Source: Benincasa hispida (lineage: Eukaryota; Streptophyta; Magnoliopsida; Cucurbitales; Cucurbitaceae). Taken from it: DNA of 64,000 nucleotides. Below, piece by piece: positions 10,939 through 21,219 of the stretch. Within the stretch, counting starts at the first letter, position 1. Each line of letters starts with the position of its first letter. The notes under the pieces are model-generated. The model had not been told where the DNA came from, made no database searches, and saw only the letters and a list, made by a program, of their open reading frames with translations. The translations under genes were made by a program, and so were the position numbers. The stretch covers positions 17,591,268 to 17,655,267 of the forward strand of contig NC_052357.1 in the NCBI RefSeq assembly GCF_009727055.1. Direction: 5' to 3'.

Positions 10939-13539
10939 TGTAACACCCCACACATTTTTTAGTAATAATGTAATTTCAGCAACTTTATTATTTGGAATTT
11001 CAATAATTTTCATTAGTTGGAGGGTTTTTTTTTGGAATTTTGGACTTCAAGTATAAGTGCAGGAATTTAAGTGTTGGCGTAAAAATTATTCAATTTTGAA
11101 ATTCAATTTGAAAATTAATGGCAGGAATTAATTTTCTTTTGAAAAGGAAAGGAATTAAATAGTATAAAGTGGAATAAGGAAATGATTTAAATATAATTAT
11201 ACTATTTTCTTTTTAGTTATTATTATTATTTTATAAAATAAAAAGGGAACTTGTCTTCTTCCTCACGCACACCTCACACACACCGAAACCCTTTCCCCCA
11301 AATTTTTCCTATTGTTCACGCGCCCTTCAGCTCGCCGCCTCTAGCCACGAGAGTTTCGCCGCTGCTAGTCCGAGCCATCAAAGACTGTCGGTTCAAACTG
11401 CCTCCACCAGCCGTCGAAAGTCGTAGACCGCACGAGCCAAGCCAGTCACCCGTGCCGCTGCCGCTCCAGCTTTTGACCGCCGCATGCCGCACCAGTCTCG
11501 CCAGCCGGAGGAGCCATCTGAGTTTCCACGGCCTTCTTCGCCCTTACGCCGCTCGATCCGTCTAGTTTCGCTACTGACCGTTCGCACGCCGCCAGCCCAG
11601 CCGTCGATCTCCGTCGGTCAGTGCCTCCCTTCACCGCCGTTTGTCGGATTTTGGCTTGTGGTGAAGTTTTAGGTAAGATATGAGTCTTTTAGAATTTTCT
11701 TGAAGATTTTGGTTACTCAGTTGGTTTTGGCTAAAATTGTTAACACACATTATGTTTGGGCCATGGATTCAAGCATTGAAGGAATTTTAAGGTCGAAGTG
11801 TGTTGTCAGGCATTGCGCAGGATTAAGTTGGGTTCGCAAACGGATTTGAGTTTGAAACTAATTTTGGACCAAGCAACATTTTGGTAAGTATATTAAGCCT
11901 TGGAAGGATTGAATTAAAATGTTGTTGCTGGAATTTGTTTGAAGTTCTAATCATTATTATTGAATTGCTTAGATTAAGGCATTTATTTAAGAGAATGAAG
12001 ACAATTTAGAACAAACTACACTTTGAGCTTTAGATTCAAGTTTTGGAGAAGTTTTGAATTTAGACGCGAACGACTTGAGTTTGATTCCAACAAAATTTTG
12101 GTGTTAGAACTTTGAGGTGATCTTGGTCAAACCACTTTTAGGTAAGTTGTGCTGGTAATTTGGGAATGATTTAATGTTTTAAATTGGGCTTAAAGGTTAA
12201 GATCGATTTTTGTCTATGTTCTAGGATCTCATTCAAAAGTGTTGGAAAGCTAGAAAGGAGTTTGTTCGCTTGATTTAACTTTTGGACTTTATTTGAGGTA
12301 AGTAATCTTACCACTAGAACTGCCCACAGGCCAGGCTTTAGTTGTATGCTAGCATGGTGAGTGTATGTTATGGTAAATTGTTAGCATGTTGATTGATAGT
12401 ATGACTTGAATCAAAGTATGTTCTGTTACAAGTTTTGAATTGTTTAAATACACACCTAAGCACTTGATCGTTAGTATGTGATGGTATGTATTTTCATATG
12501 TCGACGTTTGATCTGCTGGTGTTGAGGGATACTTGTATGTTGTAGAATTATGATGTAAGGTTTACATGAATGTTGTATAATATGTTGTTGAGGATTATGT
12601 GTATGTGATGGAACCATGGTACCAAGGATTTCATGTATGTTTTAGAATTGTATGGTGTTGATTCTTTGAACGTTGAGACTGTGTGAATATCCTCATTGAT
12701 TAGTTAGATGCTCACTAGTTTTGTGTTTCCTTTGGGATTCACTAGTTTGTGTTTCCTTTGGGATTCACCAGTTTTGTGTTTCCTTCGGGATTCACCAGTT
12801 TTGTGTTTCCTTTGGGATTCACCAGTTTTGTGTTTCCTTCGGGATTCACCAGTTTGTGTTTCCTTCGAGATTCACCAGTTTGTGTTTCCTTCGGGATTCA
12901 CCAGTTTGTGTTTCCTTCGAGATTCACCAGTTTGTGTTTCCTTCGGAATTCACCAGTTTGTGTTTCTTTTGGGATTCACCAGTTTTGTGTTTCCTTTGGG
13001 ATTCACCAGTTTTGTGTTTCCTTTGGGATTCACCAGTTTTATGGGCATACTTAACTACAATAGGATAGGACTCAGTCTCTTGTCTATTTCATGTGTTTAT
13101 GTACCATATGCGGGTATCTAGAGGACATAGATGCCTAGCCTGACTCCAGTGGTGGGGCTACTTACTGAGTGTTTCATACTCATCCTTTCTTATGTTGATG
13201 TTTCAGGAAAAGGTAAAGATGTACCCGCGATGGCGCAGCGGAATTCATGATCGTGTCACTGGGACTAGACCTTTTCGCTTTCGCATCTTGAAATTTGATA
13301 TTTAGTTTTACTGTTTAAAATTTATTACTAAGGATTATTTCTCTTATATGCCTTTGTTAGTCTTTAAGAATTTTGGGTACCCTATTAACTACTTTAACAA
13401 TTGCATTTAATAAACGTCTTTTGAACTTCTCTTATTTAATTAGTATTTATTTCAAATAACTGAGCGTCGTTTTAAATTCTGTGCATGCATTTATTTTAGT
13501 AACGACCTTACCTAAGTCTTAGGGGGTCGGGTCGTTACA
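10939..13539 (+). mobile_element. Long (2.6 kb) LTR, probably Ty3/gypsy (Tekay/Del-like)
   Basis: The unit begins TGTAACACCCC and ends TCGTTACA, with TGTAAC/GTTACA terminal inverted repeats. It is followed one base later by a tRNA-Met-type PBS (TTGGTATTAGAG). The left junction cuts the Athila integrase precisely. A CT/GC-rich block (11250-11640) is followed by several intron-donor-like AGGTAAGT-type sites (for example 11881, 12140, 12296) and a minisatellite. Long LTRs of this kind are known in plant Tekay/Del chromoviruses. That assignment is by style only. No 5-bp target duplication is visible at its two ends, and no matching gag-pol is present. Confidence 0.65.
12716..13034 (+). repeat. 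26/27-bp minisatellite, about 12 units
   Basis: Twelve near-identical units of the type AGTTTTGTGTTTCC followed by TT(T/C)GGGATTCACC run head to tail. They vary between 26 bp (three T) and 27 bp (four T) and by C/T and G/A changes. The array ends in a partial unit before GGGCATACTT. Because the unit has no stop in any forward frame, three overlapping open frames of 101-137 codons appear. These are artefacts of the repeat and not proteins. The array lies inside the 3' third of the long LTR. Confidence 0.95.
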
Positions 13540-13610
13540 GTTGGTATTAGAGTAGAACCTCTCCCAGTAAGATGTGGTCCGGGGACAAACCAAGCGGAAG
13601 CTGGTGGGCA
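13540..13610 (+). other. tRNA-Met primer-binding site and very short TRIM-type interior
   Basis: TTGGTATTAGAGTAGAACC at 13541-13559 is a PBS complementary to initiator tRNA-Met with one or two changes. Only ~50 bp later, a purine-rich AAGCGGAAGCTGGTGGGCA (13592-13610) directly precedes TGTAATGACCC, the start of a Cassandra-like LTR. PBS, short spacer, polypurine tract and 3' LTR is the layout of a TRIM interior with no coding sequence. If so, the LTR on its left should have been Cassandra's own 5' LTR, yet a different 2.6-kb LTR is there. Confidence 0.6.
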
Positions 13611-13970
13611 TGTAATGACCCGAGTTTAGGAGGGGTACATGAATGAACCGGTATCACATCCGAACGAGAGGGATCCTGAGGACATGAAAGTATGGTTAAG
13701 AAATGCTTAAAAGAATTAAAAAGTTACTACTTATACCAACAAAGTGAACCTTCCTTTTCATGGCTTAATCATAAGAACTTCAAAGTTAAGCGTGCTTAGC
13801 TTGGAGCAATCCTATGTTGGGTGACCTCCTGGGAATTTTCCTAGGATGCATGTGAGTGAGGACAAAGCATGCTGAAAGGACTCGTGTTGGTTTATGGGGA
13901 CAACTTTCACTTCTAAAGCATTTAAGGCAAGGGAGGATGAATTGGATGCAGCCTACTCGTAGTTGTTACA
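13611..13970 (+). mobile_element. Cassandra-like TRIM 3' LTR with 5S rRNA-derived segment
   Basis: It starts TGTAATGACCCGAG and ends near AGTTGTTACA. The core (about 13710-13870) contains CTTATACCAAC, AGAACTTCAAAGTTAAGCG, CGTGCTTAGC and GGGTGACCTCCTGGGAA. These match, in order, blocks of plant 5S rRNA, including AGTTAAGCGTGCTT (14 nt) and GGGTGACCTCCTGGGAA (17 nt), which cover the box A and box C regions of the internal RNA polymerase III promoter. A 5S-like domain in a short LTR is the hallmark of Cassandra. It is not a functional 5S gene: the 5' half is replaced and the spacing is altered. The 3' boundary is approximate. Confidence 0.8.
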
Positions 13971-14873
13971 AAGAGTTGTAAAGTGCTACATACGATGTGA
14001 TCATAATTCGTGCATCTTATGACTTGAAGAGTGTGGGCATCCTATGCAATTAGTTTGCATAAGATCAAGATCAAGAAATAAGTCACTCTTACTTTATATG
14101 AATGAATGGAATTAGTAATTATACGAGATATAATGACATGTTTAATTTGAGAATTAAACGGAAAAGAAGAATTTATATATTTAAATATGATTTAAATATA
14201 TAAAGATGGATATGTGTTAAAATTAATTTAATATTTGATATTAAATTAATTAAGTTTTATTTAATAATTAATTTGTGAAATTAATTAAAATTTTCATTTT
14301 TAAAATCAAAATAGATTTTATAAAATCAAAATTTGATTTTTGAGATAAAAATTGAAAATTAGAAAACAAAACACTTAAATGGAAAAATTTGATTTTCCAT
14401 TATCCATATCTTCAAGTAGCTCACACAATAAGCAATCTTTTTGCCTTGTCTTCTCCAAGCATGAGCTGCAACTCATGCAAGTCTCTCTTTTGTATGTTGA
14501 TCTACAAAGATGGGAACGAAAATCGATGATGCAGTCTATAGAGAATTTTAGAGAAAATTCGGATTGAAGAAAGAGTTCTTCAACAAGATTATTGCAGTGA
14601 CCATTTCTACTTCATCCCTTGATTCAAGCTTGTTTTGAGTCCCACAACTCAATCTAGAGCACCAAGAGAATAGTGGAGAAGATCTTGAGGTGCTCTACAA
14701 TAAGATTAGGAGAAGATAGCAGCTGGAGAAGGAGTTTTGAAGAAGTTCTACAAGATGTATGTCTTGAAACTCACTTGTTTTCTGCAAGAGCATGCTTTAT
14801 ATTTTGCCAAAATTAGTGAATTTGAATGCTTAGATGATCCTCGTGCTTCCACTATCGCTGATACAATTCTACA
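13971..14873 (+). mobile_element. Copia LTR family B, 5'-truncated, ending before a PBS
   Basis: From GTAAAGTGCTACATACGATG onward this matches the interior of the family B LTRs at 29723-31029 and 22405-23277. Shared blocks include the CACTCTTACTTTATA block, the ATTTGATATTAAATTAATTAA block and the AAGTAGCTCACACA block. It ends ATTCTACA directly before a PBS, so it is the 3' part of a 5' LTR. The missing front was replaced by the Cassandra-like LTR. Two small open frames inside it are not convincing genes. Confidence 0.75.
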
Positions 14874-14875
14874 AT

Positions 14876-14887
14876 TGGTATCAGAGC
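14876..14887 (+). promoter_or_regulatory. Primer-binding site for initiator tRNA-Met
   Basis: TGGTATCAGAGC matches the standard plant copia PBS exactly and sits two bases after the LTR end ATTCTACA. It marks the start of minus-strand DNA synthesis in the parent element and fixes the LTR boundary. Confidence 0.9.
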
Positions 14888-15179
14888 ATCAAATAAGCAT
14901 TCAATCCAGTTTAATTTTGGTTTGGTGGGTGTTTTATATGAGAAATATGAAATTAGTGCACTGATATGGTTTTCTGAGTTTTGGCTGTTTAATGCTCTTT
15001 AATGTCTCATTTAAATTTTTAATTGGCTCTTGTTTGATGAGCTTTTATGTGTAAGCAAGAGTCTGTAATTTATTTGGAGTCATTAGAGTCAAAATTAAGA
15101 TATAATTGAAGAAACAAGTGAAGGAGGCCGAGCTGCTTTTCAGTTTTTCAGCTTCTAGTCAAAATCGTTGTTGAGGTTC
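14888..15179 (+). other. Copia 5' leader, first part
   Basis: Non-coding leader sequence downstream of the PBS. No open frame beyond chance. It leads into the ACGATCG-rich block. Confidence 0.55.
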
Positions 15180-15635
15180 AGTTGCTAAGCGATCGTCTAG
15201 CTCCAGGCGCTACACGATGTGAAGAAAAGCTAGATGATCGTATAGCAATGGGCACTGGTCGTTGTGATGTTGAATGCTAAACGATCGTGTACCTGCGAGA
15301 TCTAAACAATGCGTTCAATTTGTTATACGATAGCACTAAGCGATCGTTTAGCTTTGGCGTGGGAACTAAACGATACGTTGAATTTACTATACGATGGTAC
15401 TACACAATCATTTAGCTACGATGCGCATTAAGCGATGCAATGAAGTGTTACGCGATAGCGTTGAGAGATCGATTAGATGCAGAGCTAAGCGATCGTGTAG
15501 ACAAAGTGCTAAGCGATGCGTTGAAGTATCTATGCGATGGAACTAAACGATCATCTACCTACGAAATGCTAAGCGACGCGATGATCTTCTATACGATGAA
15601 GCTAAACGATCGTTTAGCTACGATGGATACTATAG

Positions 15636-15673
15636 CTGTCTCTTATACACATCTAGATGTGTATAAGAGACAG
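15636..15673. other. Nextera mate-pair junction adapter (sequencing artefact), copy 1
   Basis: CTGTCTCTTATACACATCT is followed directly by its reverse complement AGATGTGTATAAGAGACAG. That is the 38-bp circularisation junction of the Nextera mate-pair library, made of two Tn5 mosaic ends back to back. It is not plant DNA. The sequence to its right (15675-15821) repeats 15238-15384 base for base, as expected from a chimeric mate-pair read built into the contig. Confidence 0.98.
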
Positions 15674-15674
15674 G

Positions 15675-15832
15675 TCGTATAGCAATGGGCACTGGTCGTT
15701 GTGATGTTGAATGCTAAACGATCGTGTACCTGCGAGATCTAAACAATGCGTTCAATTTGTTATACGATAGCACTAAGCGATCGTTTAGCTTTGGCGTGGG
15801 AACTAAACGATACGTTGAATTCACTATAGAAG
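15675..15832 (+). repeat. Artefactual duplicate of 15238-15384 between adapters
   Basis: From TCGTATAGCAATGGGCACTG onward the text is identical to 15238-15384 with a constant offset of 437. It differs first at 15822 (C versus T), then runs into the second adapter. With an adapter at both ends, this is best explained as the other arm of mate-pair molecules and not as a genomic duplication. Confidence 0.9.
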
Positions 15833-15870
15833 CTGTCTCTTATACACATCTAGATGTGTATAAGAGACAG
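15833..15870. other. Nextera mate-pair junction adapter (sequencing artefact), copy 2
   Basis: The same 38-bp double mosaic end as at 15636-15673. The sequence immediately to its right (15871-15915, from CTTCTATACGATGAAGC) repeats 15586-15630. Collapsing the two copies would remove 15631-15915 and give a continuous leader. In frame translations the adapter reads VSYTHLDVYKRQ, a known contaminant peptide. Confidence 0.98.
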
Positions 15871-16210
15871 CTTCTATACGATGAAGCTAAACGATCGTTT
15901 AGCTACGATGGATAGTAAACGATGACGTGAAGTGCTAGACGATGGTGTTAAGCGATCGTTTTGTTCTATGCGATAGAACTAAGAGATAGTTATGCGATAG
16001 CTAAGCGATGGAGTTGAGCGATCGTGTAGTTCTATACGATAGAACTAAGCGATCATTAGCTTTGGCTGTCCCTAAGTGATCGTGTAGTTTTATGCGATAA
16101 AGCTAAACGATCGTTGAATTGAGGCAAACACTAAGCGATCGTGTACCCTTTCATAACACAAGGTGATGGAGCTAGATGATTGCCTTCAAAGCTACACGAT
16201 CGATCTTTGA

Positions 16211-17957
16211 AAGACTTTGAGGTTGAACCAAGAGCAGCCGGTTGGACCGGTTTTCTCAAGATCCAATCTGGTTCAGCCTAAAAGTGTTTATGGCTGTCCG
16301 GTTCAGACTTTGATGATCCGATTCAGACTCATCCAGTCCTGTTCAAGGTACTTGGGTTCGATTTGGAGCAGTTCAAGTGGTTCAAAAACAGTTTTGAAGC
16401 TGATTGTAATAGTTAGGCTTTTGTTTGCTTTTTTTGTCAAAATTAAAACCATATCAGTTTGTGTTTAATTATTTATGCATTTGATGTATGCCATAATTAA
16501 ATAAATCTTGTATTTGTATATAGTATGCCATTTAGATTTAAAATCCCACCATAGGAAGCATGTTACATGCATTGAAAGTATGTTATACTTGTTATAATAT
16601 ATAGTATGCATGTTAGGGTTTCTTGTATTTAATATAAGTGTTATATTAAATATTGAATGCCTTATGTATGTTATGGATGTTTAGCATGTCTAAAGTTTTA
16701 TAAGTTGTTATAAAATTGGGTACATTTAAAATCCATAAACAACAGCTGCATGCTTACATAGGTTGACCACCTGTTTTAATTGTTAAAACTTATAAAACCT
16801 CGTTACAAACTCAACCATATATAATCCTGTCTAAGACTGAGGGTACTTAAGTTAACGGTTATGGAACACCTCCTACCTGGAGATTATGGCCGAATTATTG
16901 AGCATTGGTAACCAGTTTTATGAGCATACGTGAGTGATGTGAGGTAATAAAATAGGTTATCACCTAGATATCATAGGTTAAAATCCAATTATAAGAGTTA
17001 TACTTTGATAAACCACATAGACTTAGGGTTGTTTTATTAGCCGAAAAGAACCTAAGTATAAATATACCCAATAGAACACTTCAGTGGCAGTTTAATAAAT
17101 TCTATATGATAGAGTTATTAGAAAACTTCAGCGGGAGATTAATTACGATACGTTATTTTTAGCTCTCACGTCTCTAAGAGCTCACAATCTAAATTTAAGC
17201 GGTACTTCGTGTCACCCTGGGAGTGACCTCCCTTCGGAAAGTATTTTTTTTTAGCTTAGATCTAGATTTCAGTGAATAAAAGGAACTTTTTCAAATATAA
17301 GTCTATTATACGATAAATAGATTTCAATTATCACGTCTCCATATAGTTTACATCGTGAGATTCATATGACGCTTCGTGTCACCCTGGGAGTGAGCTCCCT
17401 AAGAAAAGTGTTTTGTATGAGTTAATATCAAGGTAAACGGAGGAAGTAGTTCATAGTAAGTGGGTGAAGGATATGTGTCAATATATCCTACGGTCTCCTC
17501 CATTAGTCTGAACCGTGAGATTCCTATGTTGCGCTTGCTGGTTACTTTAAGCGGCCCTTTGCTACTCGTTTAGCAACGGCTATCCCTACGGAGGGTTGTA
17601 ACATAGGATTCAGAACAACCTAGGCTTTAGTAAAATGAATAGGATCCTATAGTCCCGTCTTGGATGTTATCTTCTATTTTAGAGGCAAATTCATACCGTT
17701 CTATAGTATCTGAAAATGGTGGGTCACACTTATAAGAATTACTAAGTTGTTAGTAAAGATCTTGACCAAAAACGATAACAAAACGACTATAGGAATAAGA
17801 GTTATTCCGAAGACAATAGGAATAAAAGTTATTTGGGGATATTGTTTGGTCAAAATTGTTTGCTTCAGTGAAGGAGTATCTGACTGCCCCACGGTAGCAC
17901 ATATTCTGACTCACTAAAGTATCGTTGCAAATAAATAATGGTTATGGTGCATATTAC
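16211..17957 (+). other. Copia 5' leader, long untranslated part
   Basis: No sustained coding frame. Landmarks (TTATAAGTTGTTATAAAATTG, CAAACTCAACCATATATAATC, a repeated GTGTCACCCTGGGAGTGA at about 17209 and 17378, and TTCAGTGAAGGAGTATCTGA near 17863) recur in reverse complement at 38.9-39.7 kb and 43.6-43.9 kb, and in part at 50.2-51.3 kb. This identifies it as the leader between PBS and gag of the same copia family. It is cut at about 17957, where a minus-strand Athila RT begins. The gag-pol of this copy is therefore missing. Confidence 0.7.
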
Positions 17958-18745
17958 CTTTTGCTAAACATGTATGTGAACATGGTCTTTTCCTGATCCT
18001 CCGACGCAATGGCAATTTGATTGTAGCCTAAGTATCCGTCTAAAAAGAAGAAGAATTTATTACCCGCAAGCCTGTCAAGCATTTGATCGATGAATGGTAG
18101 TGAAAAATGTTCCTTTTTGGTAGCTTGATTCAGCTTGCGGTAATCCATACAGATACGCCACCCGATCACGGTTATTGTAGGGATCAGTTCGTTTTTACTG
18201 TTGGTCAAGACAATCATCCCACCCTTCTTTGGAACGCATTGAACTAGGCTGACCCAGCTACTATCAGAAATGGGGTAGATGACTCCCACATCAAGCCATT
18301 TAATGATCTCCTTTTTTTACCACTTCCCGTATGGCTGGATTCAATCAGTGCTGCCTTTCTATTGAGCCTGCTTTGCCTTCTTCTAACTGAATCTTGTGCA
18401 TGCAATGAGAGGGGCTAATTCCTCTGATATCTGCCAAGGTCCAGTTGATTGGTCTAGTATATCTCTTTAGCACATTTAGTAGCGCCTTCTCATCTTCTTC
18501 GTTTAGAGAAACAGAGATAATGACGGGGAGAGTGTCATTTTCTCCTAGATAAGTGTATTTGAGATGCATTGGTAATGCCTTTAGCTCCAATGCGGGTGGT
18601 TCTTGTAAAGATGGGTTAATTTTCTACGATGTTCGTTCGGATAAATTCAGAGACTCAAAGCCAAGATCATTTTGTATCAACGCAAAAACTTTTTCCATTA
18701 TTGCGTTGTTTTTAACCTCTTCCTCCTCAAGATTCTTTTGGATTT
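17958..18745 (-). pseudogene. Athila-type reverse transcriptase, N-terminal half (broken)
   Basis: Minus strand. The upstream linker (18345-18590) reads ELKALPMHLKYTYLGENDTL, then a ...NWTLADIRGISPSHCMHKI stretch, typical of the region before RT in Athila elements. After a frameshift near 18310-18345 the frame reads GVIYPISDSSWVSLVQCVPK, then WRICMDYRKLNQATKKEHF, PFIDQMLDRLAGN and FLDGYLGYNQIAI (the first RT catalytic Asp, in the FLDGYSGYNQI motif). It stops after EDQEKTMFTYMF, before the FGL and Y/F-x-DD motifs. The left end abuts copia leader DNA. Expected partners are the protease upstream (18.75-19.15 kb) and integrase (10.5 kb). Confidence 0.85.
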
Positions 18746-18749
18746 CATC

Positions 18750-19145
18750 CTAATGCTCTATTCGTAATTCATCTACGTACTGACAGGACTCTGTATCATT
18801 GGGGTATTTCAACACATTGAAGATGTTGAATTTGACTTTCTGACCATCAACATTAATTGTCAATTTCCCTTTTTGAACATCGATCAACGCTTGCCCTGGA
18901 GCCAGAAATGGACACCCTAGGATGATAGGGATGTCAGTGTCTGATTCGTAATCCAAAATGATGAAGTCAGCCGGGATTATAAACTTATCCACTTGTACAA
19001 GTACATCTTCAATCTTCTCCTCAAGGTGCATCATCGATCTATTTGTTAGCTGTAGGGTTACGGTGGTGGGTCTTGCCTCACCAATTCCCAGCTTTCTAAA
19101 GATTGAGAGTGACATTAGGTTAATGCTAGCTCCCAGATCACATAA
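18750..19145 (-). pseudogene. Athila-type aspartic protease region
   Basis: The minus frame contains CDLGASINLMSLSIFRKLGI (the DLGAS protease active-site motif), then EARPTTVTLQLTNRS, DVLVQVDKFIIPADFIILD and IPIILGCPFLAPGQALIDV. This is the usual order of the Athila protease core. The active-site Asp is present. Upstream coding is interrupted exactly after ...CDL by a solo LTR (19146-21219) and resumes at 21220 with ...GGKEVGNALL. A frameshift or stop separates it from the RT linker near 18750. Confidence 0.88.
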
Positions 19146-21219
19146 TTGGGGATGATGCCCTAAACTCTCGTGTCTTGTAGTTTGTAAATAGAGTTTTGAA
19201 CAAACGCTTGTAATGTATAATATATGATATTTTATTCACTTCCTGTCTTTGAACATTGAATGTTTTATTTTCTTTACCACAAACCAATAAACTAAAATCC
19301 CTGGTTGTCATTATGTAACTTAAACATTTTTGTGGAGTCATACAAGTAGATCATGTCTTAAGTGATAACCAAAATGGTCTGTAGTATATGGATATAGAAG
19401 GGAAACCTTATCCTAGTAATGCTATGGATGCAACTCGCTTTATAGAATAGTTACATGTGTTGTGACTTGCTACAGATGGTCTGATCTTGATCATTCATGT
19501 GGGGACATGCGAGTAGGGGCGTTACATATAAAGAGTTTGTATAAGACCTGACCACAAAGTGTTAACGTCTCGTTATATAACATCGTTCATGACAGAGACT
19601 TCACTTCACTAGGATGGCCATAGGTAACATGACCTCAATCCTGAGTGAGTTGGAAACTCCTACTTTTGAGGGCGATCCTTTGATTTGCATGGGTGCAAGT
19701 AGCTTGTTCGCCAACTCAAACCTACCACTTTGGGGATTCGTCTGATTTGGGAGCTAGGAACTCAGCTATACAAGATGAAATTCACTTATTTCCCGAAGCA
19801 GGGGTAAGTAGATAGATTGCTTCCTTAAAGGCTAATCCCGGGGCTTGAACGATGTGGTGCCACACACATTCTCATGGCCAGAGAGATGTCCACACATAGT
19901 AGGACTATGTTGTATTGTTCATTAGAGGGATCAATGGTACTTAAGAAGTTAGATGTTATAGGGGGAAAATGGTAAATTGGCTCAGCTGTAGTTACGAGCA
20001 TCTGTGAAGGGTTATCATACTGTTGATTGGTTATATCTGATGGACACAGAAATATATCTGTAATAAAAAGAGTTCAGCTGTCGGTCTTTAGTGGAATGCC
20101 TGGCAGTTAACGATGGTGGATCTTATGGCTAAAGAGTTCAGCTATTCACATACCATTGTACGACTTGGTAGTTTAATGGATTCAAGTTGAGAATCAGTTT
20201 TTAGGTCAGTTTGAAATGTTCAAATTGACAAGAGGGAGTTCGATTATATATGATATGATTGAACTGGTTAATTATATATGATATGATTGACTTTATGTAT
20301 GAGATACATTATTTGGAGAAAAATGGATATAAATATGATTTATATCTAGTGGAGGAGAAAACACTTGGTTTATATGTGATATTAAACTATAGGTTAATGA
20401 ATATAATATGATTATATTTATTATTGTTTAATTTTGGATAATTATGGGATAATTGGGCCGATGTTTTCTCCGTAACCGTGTGTTAGTGGGAGGTTCCATT
20501 CAGTTTTTGTAACTGAAGAATAAAATTAAAATCATTTTCATTTTGCAAGAGATCACATAATTCGCTCATGAAGTGTATATTGCCCATCGCATAGCAAATT
20601 GAGAGACTATGCGATAGTTCATCGTTGCTACACAATCGTATACACGTGCGCCTCTTTCTAAATGATCGCCTAAGTTTTTCTAAACGATCTCTAGTGCCGA
20701 GCGTTTACTAAATGATTGTCTATAGGATCGCAGCCTATTTACTACACGATCGTGTACTTCTTCTAAACGATCAAGCATTGTCTATACAATAGACATTGCT
20801 CTTCTTCCACTTGCTTGGTCGTTGTATACGATATTCATTCCTCCTTCCCTCTACCACATTCCAATAGAGCCCAATCTTTGGATTCTCACACCGAGAATAC
20901 CGAGGATTCTAAGTGGTGGTGTCATCCCCATTGTTGTGGTGTTTGTGAGTAGACGACCAGAGTTTTGGTGAACGATTGCTTGGACGTTCTAGTTAGAGCG
21001 AGAGTAGCAGTTCGTCTGGAGAGATCGAGTTTTTAGTGAAGAACCGTTCTTCAACTGGTACATATCTCTTTGCTTTGTTGTTTAGTTCTAAAAGCATGAT
21101 GGTAATTTGTTATTTATTGCATAACTTGCCTATTAGATTGTAAATGTGGAAATTCTATCACAATGTATTTGGAACGATCTGCTTCCGCTCAAAGGTACTC
21201 TTGTATAAGAGTTCCTTCA
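19146..21219 (+). mobile_element. Solo LTR, copia family A, inserted in Athila protease
   Basis: Starts TTGGGGATGATGCCC (family consensus TGTTGGGG, first bases lost) and ends GAGTTCCTTCA, about 2.07 kb. Flanks are CATAA on the left and ATAAC on the right. Removing the LTR plus one copy of the duplication rejoins the Athila frame (GNALL into CDLGAS), so this is a genuine insertion followed by LTR-LTR recombination. It carries the ACGATCG block (about 20640-20780) and the ATTCTC...GAGAAT hairpin (20882-20898). It lies antisense to its host element. Confidence 0.9.

Larger units (their letters stand above)
15180..16210 (+). repeat. ACGATCG palindrome-rich block in copia leader (contains assembly artefact)
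   Basis: Short variants of CTAA(A/G)CGATCGTTTAGC, TACACGATCGTGTAG and TACGATAG(C/A)ACTAAGCG recur every ~20-40 bp in both symmetric and half-site form. They are built around the palindromic core CGATCG. No phase or unit length is strict, so it is a dispersed-motif cluster and not a simple tandem array. Similar blocks lie in the family A LTRs and in another leader at 49.2-49.7 kb. The stretch about 15631-15915 inside this block is contaminated by adapter-joined duplicated sequence (see adapter features). Confidence 0.8.

Noticed and set aside
11251..11672. GC-richer frames of 60-104 codons on both strands
   Set aside because: They lie in the leader-like CT-rich part of a long LTR, overlap on both strands and match no protein family. 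Composition alone explains them.
12708..13121. Three overlapping forward frames (101-137 codons) rich in FVFPLGFTS
   Set aside because: They arise from a stop-free minisatellite and overlap in all phases. No start context or domain.
13700..13880. Functional 5S rRNA gene
   Set aside because: Only the 3' half blocks match. The 5' half and spacing are altered and it is embedded in an LTR.
15636..15673. Tn5 transposon inverted repeat as a real mobile element
   Set aside because: Two 19-bp mosaic ends abut with no transposon between them, and flanks are duplicated as in mate-pair chimeras, so it is synthetic.
15180..16210. Possible CRISPR-like array of short repeats
   Set aside because: Plant nuclear DNA. 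The motifs are irregularly spaced with no unique spacers of constant length, and part of the region is adapter artefact.
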